Shown here: positions 23,478-33,987 of the stretch, in pieces | Layout of the letters: each line of letters opens with the position of its first letter | How positions within the stretch are numbered: the first letter of the stretch is position 1 | NCBI RefSeq assembly: GCF_000006565.2 | Contig: NC_031480.1 | Span: 3,631,529 to 3,695,528, forward strand | Reading direction: 5' to 3' | Length of the DNA: 64,000 bases | Origin: Toxoplasma gondii ME49 | Taxonomy: Eukaryota; Apicomplexa; Conoidasida; Eucoccidiorida; Sarcocystidae | Program-made: the position numbers and the translations under genes | The notes under the pieces: generated by a model | The model's input: only the letters and a program-made list of their open reading frames with translations | The model's database searches: none | What the model was told of the DNA's origin: nothing

Positions 23478-23940
23478 ATGTGGGCGGCCCGTGGAGAAGC
23501 TTCTCCCTCTGGGGAGGGGGCGTGTGCCGGCAGCTCCAGAGCCGACAGAGGAAAACTCGAGGGATTTCCAGAGGCAGACATCCCTCTCTTCCAGTTTTCG
23601 TGCATCGCGCGAGGAACCTACGTCCTCGCCGAATATACGGCGATCCAGGAAGGCGAGGAAGAAGTTCTCAGCTCAGTCTCGAGGTGAGAGGAAGCGCAAG
23701 AGGAGCGAGAAGTTCTTCCTCGCCTTCCTGGATCGCCGTATATGCGAGGTGGCCAGCGGGCCGCCAGTCGACGCAGACACACACACTCAAACCGTCACAC
23801 CAAAATGCTTGATTTCTCTTGGTGTCTCTCGGAAAAAGAACTTTCCCCACTCTCACCGACTGACTGGACAAAGATCTGCAAGTATCTACATTCGCCGCAT
23901 ATTGACCTGTAGCTACCTGTGATCTGTCGACATGCACATA

Positions 23941-23985
<45 letters not shown>

Positions 23986-24592
23986 GCACCTCCGCCTCTC
24001 TATCGATCTCGACGTACGACTGTGTCAATCTCTTTTCTATCTTTACTTGTCTGTTTCTACCTGCCTCTGTATCTCTGTTTTTATCTTTATTTGCCGATAC
24101 ATATCCATACAACTGCGTTTATTTAGATTTGTGCGACCTGTATGTATGCCGTCTTCTGTCTGTGCGTGTGTGTTTGTGTCGAGCTGTGCAAGTTTTCTTG
24201 CTTTCTGTTAGTTGGTGGGTTCCACTGTCGACTCTTGATTTTTTTCCGTTTTTCAACAGACGCGCCCTACTCAAACTCCCCAAAACGGCAGGACGACGCA
24301 GCTACGTTTTCGACAGCCGTCTCTTCAGCTTCGTGAGTTTTCTCTGGAAAAGACGAAAATACCAAGCCAACTTGACAAGAAAAATCAGACTCTTCACAGG
24401 CGAGTCAACGAATGGAGAACACCAGAACTTCCAAGTTCGTCATGGCATGTCGGCTGTATAATGTAAACTCACATCTGCGAATAAATGCGGTTGTATAGCC
24501 CTGCGTTTGTATCCATGTGTATTTCTACATGTAGACGTATAACGTGCATAGATTCATTATATACATATATACATATACATATACACATATAC

Positions 24593-24624
<32 letters not shown>

Positions 24625-26011
24625 TTCCGTTTTTGCCGGGGAAGAGGGGAGAGGTGGCTGTAAGGTAAGAGAGCATCTGTCTCGAGACAGAGGGATTTTT
24701 AGAATGAGCGAAACAGATTTTTCACTCTGAAAGTGTGTGTGTCATCTAAGCTGTCTGGAGAAGCACGAAGAACTCGAGTCTCTGTTGCCAGGGTTGTCCC
24801 TCGTTCTTGCTTTCTCGTGTGTCTTTCGCTTCTGCTGTCTCCTTGTTTTTTCTGCTTCGTTCTCAGAGTTGTTCTCTCTCTTCCTGTGCTTGTTGCGGTG
24901 TCTCTCTGTTTCCTCACTCTCTGTTTTTTGAACTCTCGCGACTTCCGTCCTTGGTCGAGTGCATGGTCGCTCCCAAGTTCGAGACGCAGCTTTCGTTTCT
25001 CGGAAGGATGCGACAGGAGCGTTCCCCGTACGCGCGCAGGTCCTCCGTTCGCTTTTGCGTTCACCTCTTTCTTGTCTGCTTCCTTCTTCACCTCTCCTGC
25101 CTTTCTTTCCAGTTCGTTGACGCCACGACCTCCACCATCTTCATGTGCGTTACTGATGAAAACATCAACGCGGATCTCCCTTGGCAGTTCCTCGTGAGTT
25201 GCTGCAGAAAAAAACTTTCGTAACTTTCACTCGGCCGCAAGTGCTGCTAGACTCGCCTTACGCAGACCATCCCAAGAACATAAAGGCTTGGCCCTCAACC
25301 TTTTGATACCCTGTCTTTCCACCCATTCGCGTACACGCTTCTAAAGCAGATTAATATATATATGTATATATATGAATATATATATATATATATACATATG
25401 AATGTATGTAAAAACATGCCTGTTTTAATATGGGTCGTTGTAGCCACAAATAAATAGATCACTATGCATATCTATGCAGATAGATAGATAAAATAGATGT
25501 ACACATGTATATGTATATATATGTATATATATTTTGTATGTATATAATTATGTCGGTGGGCATGCATGTCTGTGTATCCGCCATTTGTCCGTCCCTCGGC
25601 ACCTGTAAGGAAGTAAACACACTTCTATACATAAAACTCTTTCTTCCTTTTTCAGGTTTTTGAGAGCAGTAACAACGCAGAGGGTTGATGAGCTGTGGCT
25701 GTCCTTTGGATGCGTCTACTACTTTTTCAGAGTGAACTGCGACGCCAGTACCATCACTTGCTTGGTACCTCTGTCGACGGAGCGGAAGTCCGTCCTGCCG
25801 ACGCTACTCGCATTCTGATTCGACTTGTTGTAAGACTTTTTCGATCTGTGCATCCTCGCGTTCAACCGGCAACTCCACACACGGCTGCAGGCTTACGCAG
25901 AACCTCCTTTTCATGGCGTACATCTCTTTTCTCTGAGCATTCTTCCTTTCTTGCCAGGCGACAATCTTCTCCGGGAGTCTTTACGCCGCTGTAACCCTTT
26001 AGCAAGTATCG

Positions 26012-26047
<36 letters not shown>

Positions 26048-28285
26048 GTTTATTTGTATATGTTCAACTGTGTATATATATATATATATAGTTGTATGTA
26101 TTTATCTATATAGGTATATATGTTTATTAGTCCATGCTACCTGTATGTATGTATGTATGTATGTATGTATGTATGTATATGCGTTTATTTGTATATATTT
26201 ACCAGTAAATATTCATGCATGCACGTGTATATCTGTATCTGTGTATATTTGCGATGGACGCATAGTGGTGCATGGTGCGCCTTTGAAGGCTTATTTCTTC
26301 AGTTGATTCACGACTGGAAGTTCCGAGTCGAAGTGTTCGACAAGGACGAGCTGTTTGACTCGTGGAAGACTCGCGTCTCTGCAGGAAGACGAAAAAAACA
26401 AAAAAAAACAGAGGGCTTACACTTGCTGAAGAAATATTTCTCTGCAGTGTCGAGGGATAGCTTCCTACGCGCGCCGAAAATCTACGCTTGTCTGTGTACA
26501 TACACCTGCGCACTATTTCGCACAGCGACAGCACAAGTATCTAGGTGCGCATCCGTGCGTGCTCTTCCTGTTCCAAGACTCATCCACAAAATGCATACAT
26601 ATTTAAATATATATAAATATATATATTTATATATATGTATATATATGTATATATATGTGCGTATACACCTGCACATAACGCCACAGATTTATATATATAT
26701 ATCAATACTTATATATATATATATATATATTTATTTGTGTATGTTTTGTGTGATTGTTTTTTTTGTTTCCGGATTGTGTTGGGGAGCGTGTTTGAGGAGC
26801 CTGTGGTCTGGGTGACGCGCTTGTGGGCGATGTTTCTGTTCATTTGCGTCTGTGGTGTATCTTTTTTTTGTCGATGCTTCTCGTTGTTTTCGTGGTGTCG
26901 CCGCTTCTCTGTTCCGCGCTTTGGAGTGATCGCTGGCTTCTGCCTGCGTTTTTCCAGGATGAATATCGTTGCGGCGGAGGCAGAGGAACGCAGCAGATGG
27001 AACGCGTCGAGAAGGAGTTGGAGGCAGTCTCCGAAATTGTCCGAGAAAACATCAGTGAGGAAAGTTCGACAGCAGAGCGGACCTCGAAGGATCTTGCGTC
27101 TGCATGCAGGAGAGAGAACAGAGAGAAGAATCTCGTGGAAGAGAGAGAACACGGAGAAGGAAAACGAGGAGGCAACGGATAGCCAGGGCGGGAACAGAAA
27201 ACACAGACAAACGTTGTTCTTTCCTCGACGTTCAAGAGAGAGCAATGAAGACACAGCGCAGTGGACGCACGTTCCTTTTCCAGACTTTGAGTCACTGAAA
27301 GAACGACAACATGCGATTTTTTTGCAACGTAGAAACTCAGAGATCGATTGGACCGAAACAGGAAGCAGTTTTTCATGCCGCTCTAGACTGCACTCGAAGC
27401 TTGCAACGTACGTCGACGCGCGAGACTTCCAGTCGAGTAAACAGAGACTTCCACGAGCTGTGGCGCTCGTCTGAACGTCCGTTCGAGTTCTCGTATGACC
27501 CTGGCGTTGAGGAGAATTCGTGTTTTTCTGCAGACAAAGTTCTGGAGAGAAACGAGCAAATCGAGTCTCTCGTTGGGAGAACGAGCAACTTGCGAGACAG
27601 TGTAAGGCGGGCCTGGACGTCTCCTGCACCACCCACGTTCAAAGGAAATCAAAATTTGCAAAGTGAACCACCATTTCCCGCGATCCTTGCATCTATCGCA
27701 GGCGCGATATAATGCCCCGTTATTCTAGATATATACATTTATATACATATATATATATACATATATATATGCATATATTTACATAAGGTTACATGTATCT
27801 ACATCTATTTACATACATTTACGTAATTTACATATATACTTACACATATTTACATCTGTATATATAAATAAATATATCTGTATATTTCAGCTTGTCTGTA
27901 CACTTCTATGTTGTATAGAAAGAGGCACACAGCAGTCGATTTCTGTGTGTATGTTTTATGATTTAAGAGTCGCATTACTTTACTTTTATTTTTGCGTGTG
28001 TTTCAGGCATATGGATTTCGCAAGGCATCCAGAGAGCTCCGACAGCACGTCTGGTGGTCGTCGACGAAACCTTACTTTATCGTTTTCGGCATGATTGTGG
28101 TGAGGTTAAGAGAGCTGTCCTTGTCTTTTCTTTCCTCAGGCTGAGCTTCCTTCCCCCCCAACTCGGCACCCGATTCCCTTCAAGTCTTCTTTGCTTCTCT
28201 CCGGTCTTCTCAGGTCCTCGTCATCATTCTCGCCTCCTTCTTCTGCGGCGGACTTACATTTCAAACATGCCTTCGAATCAACTAA
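23478..28285 (+). CDS. VAMP7-type longin R-SNARE
   Basis: This is a vesicle SNARE of the VAMP7/VAMP72 type, acting in endo-lysosomal or secretory-organelle fusion. Exons are 23478-23683, 24260-24332, 25113-25193, 25731-25829, 26958-27054, 27534-27601, 28007-28099 and 28214-28285, about 262 residues, and every junction is in phase. The longin domain begins with FSCIARGTYVLAEYT (about residue 40) and includes RRSYVFDSRLFSF and the signature strand TIFMCVTDENI. The SNARE core runs from QQMERVEKELEAVSEIV through NINKVLERNEQIESLVGRT, with the zero-layer arginine in LERNE. A C-terminal membrane anchor (YFIVFGMIVVLVIILASFFC) follows. The 37-residue N-terminal extension before the longin strand is unusual; a missed upstream exon is the alternative. 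An acceptor-like site at 25656 would bring an early stop and I skip it. A strong acceptor at 26302 opens a plausible frame, but that exon would over-lengthen the linker and has no good donor. Introns carry long TA tracts. Confidence 0.88.
23633..23743. repeat. 31-bp perfect inverted repeat across the VAMP7-like exon 1 splice donor
   Basis: The arm at 23633-23663 is the exact reverse complement of 23713-23743, with a 49-nt loop. The left arm is longin coding sequence (around EYTAIQEGEEE); the right arm lies in intron 1. The splice donor at 23684 falls in the loop. See findings. Confidence 0.95.
23944..24625. repeat. (TA)n tracts in VAMP7-like introns 1 and 2
   Basis: One run lies at about 23944-23983 and a longer mixed TA/CA run at about 24557-24625. 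Both lie in introns of the R-SNARE gene. Confidence 0.95.
25342..26178. repeat. TA and (TATG)n tracts in VAMP7-like introns 3 and 4
   Basis: TA-rich runs lie at about 25342-25396, 26016-26043 and 26072-26091. A tetranucleotide (GTAT)n run lies at about 26143-26178. All are intronic. Confidence 0.92.
26598..26732. repeat. TA-rich block in VAMP7-like intron 4
   Basis: Several TA runs with interspersed TTTA and TGTA, ending in a pure run at about 26709-26731. They lie upstream of the exon that starts the SNARE core. Confidence 0.92.
27724..27885. repeat. TA-rich block in VAMP7-like intron 6
   Basis: TA and TACA runs in the intron between the zero-layer exon and the exon leading to the membrane anchor. 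Confidence 0.9.
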
Positions 28286-28327
28286 TCTGCACGCATTAAT
28301 GAACCTGCTTCCCTCTCGCCAGTTACA

Positions 28328-28358
<31 letters not shown>

Positions 28359-29119
28359 GTATTTCTTGTCCTTTGCTCTCTGCGTGTCTGTATGAGTGAT
28401 TCATGACGAATTCGTAGCTCTCGGTTTCTCGCGCTATGTATGTATACAGTGTAACATGTCTGTTTGCCTAAAGCGACGTCATTTTATTTCTGCGACTGTA
28501 CCAGTGGCTGTATATTCGTAGATATGGTGGAACAGGACTTCGAAAACGTGTATTTTTTCTTTACACATTTATTCATAAACGCCTGTACGGGATCCTCGTT
28601 CCTCTACAAGCTGTTTGACCGCTCCTGTTTCTTTCTCGCTCAAACTCAACAGCGCCCTCCCTCTATTCTTATATATTCGAAGATATATATATATATATAT
28701 GTCTCTGAATGTATACTGGTCCGCATTTAAATGAGTCCTGTCATTTTTGGAGAAATTTGCCTCCAGTATTGTTTTTTTTTTGAGTTTTGCATGCGTCGCA
28801 TTGTCACTTGGACTGTCAAGGCGTTTAGAAGACCGTGACGCCTGCAAAGGAAGGCACTTTTTTTCCAGATCGATTCTTTTTCGCTCATGAAAAAGAATGA
28901 GAAGCATCATACGCTTCTCTTCTGGCTGTCTTCGGCGTACAGACTCTCGGGCTCCTGTCGCCCAATGGAAATTCAAGCTTTTCCAGTCTCAGCCACCTGC
29001 GCGCTCGCTCACATACGATATATAATTTTTTTATGTTCGCATAAATACTGTATTGATCTGTTTATTTATTTTCGCATAAACATAGTACTAATTTGTCCAT
29101 TTATTCTCGCACGCAAATA

Positions 29120-29161
<42 letters not shown>

Positions 29162-30791
29162 TACATTGTTCTGAAGTCGACTTGCATTTATAGAGATACG
29201 TGAAGACCTTGAGAGCGTCATTTATCTGCCTCACCATCTCTCTCTCTGTGTAGACATCACACATTCATTACGTCGATTTGTCCATGAATACGCGTCTGTC
29301 TGGACACACCCACAGAAATGCACAGACGCTCACGATGGGTCTCTGTGTTTTGGACCGTGTGAAGACAGCTGTGTGTCTGGGAGGAAAAAGGCAGAAAGCC
29401 TTGGGAATGACGGAAGGCGCGCGACTTTACGACTTGTGCATTTCCTCAAGAATGAATCTCTCTTGGCACAGCCGAACTCGGACGCGGTCAACACCGACTT
29501 CGAAGATCGACACCCGGAGTCCGACTAGGCACCTCTATATTTTGGAAAGTCTTTTCACCAAGAATAGATCCCCACACGCGCCCTCCTTGTTGTAAAGTAC
29601 ACATACTTTTTCAGAGGTCGCATTCCTGGTGCCGCGTTGAGTAGCGCAGGCGTGGATGTTGCACTGCGCTGTCTTCTTTTGGGGAGAGTAGTAAACGGCG
29701 CGATTTCAAGGGTGCAAAGACGCGCGCGCGTTCGTGCTCTCGCTTCTCTCTTCTTTCTGGAGAAAAGGTCTTGCAACTAGGATGCTCCGTTTCGCTTTAC
29801 TGAATTTTACATCCGCGCCTCACTTTGCAGGCTTCCACAGCCCCCCTGGAACGAGGCACCGCGCGACGCTTGTCGTGACTTCAGCATCTGTTTTCAACTC
29901 AACAGGTTTTCTACGTTCGCAGCAGTCCATGGCGTGAGGGGGAGCGCATGAGCAGAGACGAGCGCCACACACAGGGGAAAAGATTCTCACGGACGGTTAC
30001 GAAATCCAAGACGCTGAAAATGCATTATCTTCTCGGTCCCCACTGATGAAAGCCGCGTCCGACAAAGATTTTCTGCGGACAGTTTCTCGACGGCATGCAC
30101 ACGGCCAGCTAGCCAAGCGACGAGGTTTCGAGACATCCCACAGGTCGCGGCCTCCACTTCCGCTTTTAAAAGAACAGATTCCGCAAATCTTTCCCACTTG
30201 AACAGGTTCGCTTCACTCGTCTTTCCCCAGTCTACGAACACGGTGGACGACACACAGATCTTTTCTCGCAAGGACCTACACTTTTTTGTCTTTCCGTCGA
30301 ACAAGGAAAGCAACTCCCCTCCCCCCTCCCCGTGAAAATACACATACATTGCACTCCCCTAAAAATGCAGACAGACATGCACGCGTCTGCAGAAACAGAA
30401 AGAAAAAGACGCAGGGACCTCTCCAGCTTGAAAGAGATGTGCAGAAACGTACGCATGCAGAGAAGCCGACCTTTCGGCAAAAGCGAGTGAAGACCAAGGT
30501 CGCCGCGCCCTCCCACCCCCCTCTGACATGTTTCAAAACTGTCGTTGGTCGAATAAAAGACAAGAGACACCATTTTCTCTGTTCTTCATCAGAAACTCAC
30601 AGAGAAACCGCCAATACAGTGAAAACGCTATATGATACAGTAAACCCACACCGAGTGACACCTCAGACATACTTTTCCCAATCTTCATACACACATATAT
30701 ATATATATAGATAGATATATACATAGAAATACATATAGACACACACACATGCATGAGCATATCTATCTATATCTATATCTATGTATATACA

Positions 30792-30828
<37 letters not shown>

Positions 30829-30991
30829 GTATATGAATATGTATGTGCATACACCTATATACATACGTATGAAGGTTTGTACAAATGTCTGTGTAAGTCT
30901 ATACGTCGCTTTGAATACTTTAGATGTGTACGTGCGAATGTTGCGTAAATCCTTTGTGCACATGCATAGGGAAGGATCTGCAAGTATTCTT
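28286..30991. other. Convergent spacer with TA tracts
   Basis: The VAMP7-like (+) and Maf1 (-) genes end towards each other here. TA runs lie at about 28327-28352, 28682-28700, 29121-29158, 30693-30717 and 30778-30834. Frames around 29278-29595 and 29987-30349 are open but show neither bias nor splice context. I see no gene. Confidence 0.5.
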
Positions 30992-32219
30992 TCACGCATA
31001 GGCGCAGGCTGACGAAGGCAACTCCAGATCGCTGAGAGTGTCCGGATCTTCTTCTCCGAGATCATCTCGCTCTTCTCCTGCGGGACTGTCATCGTGAACT
31101 TTGTCGTCCAGGCCAAAAGCAGCACGCGTCAGATGAATGTCACCTGAATCCAAACGCACACACGTATATACATATACACATATACACATATAATATATAT
31201 ATATATACATCTATATAATATATATATGTATATAATGTGTATATATAGACGCAGAGAGAAATTGTTACAGGAATAGATTGGCACCAGAAAGGACGACGAA
31301 GGAGTTCGTTGAGGAGAACGACATCTGTGTGCAGACAGAGCCGACCCGCGTTCGTTCCTCCATGTCTCAGGGTGACAAGACGTTTCGCGATCCTTCTTGC
31401 ACCGACGTGCATGCACATCGGAGAAGCGCGTCCATCCGCGTCCAAGGTTGATTCACATCCACATACACACACACGCGTATACATGCGAAACTCGGATTGC
31501 GAATAAACACATATATATATATATATATATATAAATATGACTATATATATGTATGACAATATATATATATATATATATATATATGACTGTAGAACACGAT
31601 TTGCATGTGTATTTGTCACGGAGAAAGCGAGAAATGTCGCAAAAGTGGAAGCACATACGGAGAGCGTCGTTGAGCACGTTGTCAGTTTGACTGAACTCTC
31701 TTTCTCACCGATGTCGTTTTCTTCCTCGAGGTCGGCGGCGTCGGCTTCGAGGTCGCGGGCGGCTTTGCAGGTGCAGTTGCAGGTGAAGAACAGGAGTTTT
31801 TCTTCACTTCGGTCATGGAAAAAAAAGGACAGCGAGAACACGGAAATGCTGTTCGCATCACTCCAGCCGCTGCCTGTTGCGCCGGAGACGGGGGCGTCGT
31901 TTTGCGGCTTCGAGAAAGTCAGCGAGGCCTTTCTGCGGGTCTTTCGCAGCGCGAGGGAGCCGCCCTCTCTGCGTCTTCTCTCGCAGACGTTTTCCGACTT
32001 CTCGCTCAAGTCCTCTCCTTGTTGAGACTCGTCCTCGCCTCCCGCACGAAGGAACTGGCCAGACAGAGAAGAAAACGAAGCCGAGGAAGCGAAAGACGAA
32101 GCACTCGAGAAAGACGCAGGGTCGTACATCACCAGGGGCGCCGGGTCGTCGCTGCTCCCGACACGCAAAAAGTAAATGTCCGTACACTCCAAACGAATGC
32201 TCGCCTGAAAACACACAGG

Positions 32220-32265
<46 letters not shown>

Positions 32266-33054
32266 GTATGTGCAGACGTACACACAGGAAAGAGAGACAA
32301 ACGAGAACTGATACATGTATTTAAGTTTATGCGTTTAAGGACATGGGCACTTGCAAGCACATGAAGAGGGAAGGGACAACCCTGTAGACACTTCCCCAGT
32401 ATACTTACAGATTTTCGCAAATAACTTCAATGCGGTTATGTCTAGAAACATGCATGCACGTATCTCCATATACCGAATGTCGATCTATCTGTCGAATACG
32501 TACGCCTACCCTCTACATATCTACACAAATCTCGCTACACAAATCAATATAGATATAAGCCTCCATCTACATCAGTCGACCAGTCAATATATGTGTACAT
32601 CTATTATGTACACACGTAGAGACTATGTACATCTATACATACAGATATGACTGTGTATACACATAGATACGATAGAAGACTCAAAATAAAATTATAGAGC
32701 GCTTACTTTGATGGCAGCCCAGAGTTGTTGGAGGAAGCCTGGAACGACGCGCTCGACGACGCAAAGCCGTCTGTTAATTTCTGCCTGTACATCTTCAACA
32801 CGAGCAGCTTGCTCGAACATCGCCGGAGTTAATGCGCTGCTGTAGAAAAGCAGAAAACGAATGCAGAAGGACGACGAAAACATTCAAAATAGGGTCTGCG
32901 TCGCCGTGCACAGAGAAGCAGAAAAAACATCGCTGCAACCTAGGAGATACCTATTTTTCCTTCACCGCGAAAGGATGCCACACGCTCGTAGGACTCTTTT
33001 TAACATCTCGAACATGTTTACTCTGTCTGTCAACAACTGTGCCGATATACATAC

Positions 33055-33091
<37 letters not shown>

Positions 33092-33987
33092 TATATTCAT
33101 CTGTTTATCAAAACATACATGTGGCTTTCGCTCTCTCTCTCTACATATATATATATATATATGAGTTTATCGAGATGTGTCGATCGATTGATGCTATGTG
33201 TCTCTCTTTGAATTGAGAGATTTTACCGTCTCTCTGTATGTTGAGAGAGGACTGTTTTCTCTTTGCCTGACCAGAATTCGTAGTCTGGGAAGCACTGGTT
33301 GAGTGCGCCAATGAGGTTGACGAGGACGTCCTTTCCATCGTGTTCTTCGTCGTCTGAAAGCGTCTCGGAGTCGTTTTTCTCGGCATTTCCTCGAGTGTGT
33401 TGGCCCTTGCTTCCTCCTTCTTTCTTCCCCAGGAGAGCCTTCGCCTTTTCCTCAGTCTGCCCCGAGTCTGCTCTCCGTCCCCGACCGCGAGCGCTTCGAC
33501 TCCGCGGCGGTTCGCTCTCCACCGCGCGTTCCTCCTCGCCAGAGTCGTCGAGCTTCCTGGGAAGATCCAGTTGTCGCGGAGGGAGCTCGAAGGCGGTGCA
33601 GGAGAAGGCAGGCGAGGAGAAGGCAGGCGAGGAGAAGGCAGACGAGGGCGAACAGCTGGTTTTTCGTTTTTTGCGCGAGTTCGGACTCGACCCGCCCTCT
33701 TTGCACGCGTCCTTCTCGCCGCGGCCGTCTCGCGGGCCGCGCAGCGTCGCCGCTCGAGCTCCGTGAGGCGAGGAAAGGAGGATCGGCTGCGGGGACGACG
33801 ACGCGAGGAAGAGCGGCGAAGAGGAAATCTCCTTCTCGATCTCTTCCGCGAGTTGTCTCCGCTCGATGCAAGACTGACTGCATGTGGACAGAAGCTCGAG
33901 ACGTCCGCGAATCACGCGATCCCCGACGTCCAAGTGTTGAAGCAAAGCCGAGAGGCGCGTCAAGGCCGGTGCGTCGAGAAACCGCAT
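30992..33987 (-). CDS. MAF1: Maf1, repressor of RNA polymerase III
   Basis: Maf1 binds RNA polymerase III and represses tRNA and 5S synthesis under stress. It is not the unrelated Toxoplasma mitochondrial association factor of the same acronym. Exons are 33987-33227, 32839-32707, 32204-31709 and 31143-30992, about 513 residues, phases 2, 0 and 1 all consistent. The start is in the ideal context TTCAAAATGCGG. The three Maf1 boxes are visible. The N-terminal box is MRFLDAPALTRLSALLQHL and the following GDRVIRGRLE. The second is VLVNLIGALNQCFPDYEFW (about residues 215-240). The third is SLSFFFHDRSEEKLLFFTC in exon 3. The helical WAAIK region lies between boxes two and three. A disordered Ser/Arg/Lys-rich insert of about 150 residues separates the first two boxes and a second Ser/Glu-rich insert lies in exon 3, so the protein is about twice the human length. 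The C-terminus is strongly acidic, as in other Maf1 proteins. Confidence 0.9.
31185..31583. repeat. TA-rich tracts in Maf1 intron 3
   Basis: Runs at about 31185-31246, 31509-31536 and 31558-31583, within the last intron of the Maf1 gene. Confidence 0.93.
32220..32272. repeat. TA-rich tract in Maf1 intron 2
   Basis: A TA/TGTA run immediately upstream, in gene orientation, of the exon 3 acceptor. It begins only about 15 bp from the splice site. Confidence 0.93.
33056..33163. repeat. TA tracts in Maf1 intron 1
   Basis: Runs at about 33056-33088 and 33145-33163 between Maf1 exons 1 and 2. Confidence 0.93.
33601..33645 (-). repeat. Threefold 15-bp coding repeat in Maf1 insert
   Basis: Three in-frame copies of GGAGAAGGCAGGCGA (the last with one change) encode repeated S-P-A-F-S units in the disordered insert between the first two Maf1 boxes. 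As 15 bp keeps frame, copy number could vary without breaking the gene. Confidence 0.9.

Noticed and set aside
22628..23605. Long minus-strand frames of 187 and 251 codons opposite the VAMP7-like promoter
   Set aside because: They overlap the start of a well-supported plus-strand gene and encode Arg/Ser/Glu low complexity; antisense shadows.
26143..26178. GTAT tandem array considered as telomere-like or CRISPR-like repeat
   Set aside because: It is a plain tetranucleotide microsatellite in an intron, with no spacers and no telomere heptamer.
26303..26400. Possible extra VAMP7-like exon (LIHDWKFRVEVFDKDELF)
   Set aside because: The acceptor is good, but no in-phase GTRAG donor follows, and the longin-to-SNARE linker already has family-typical length without it.
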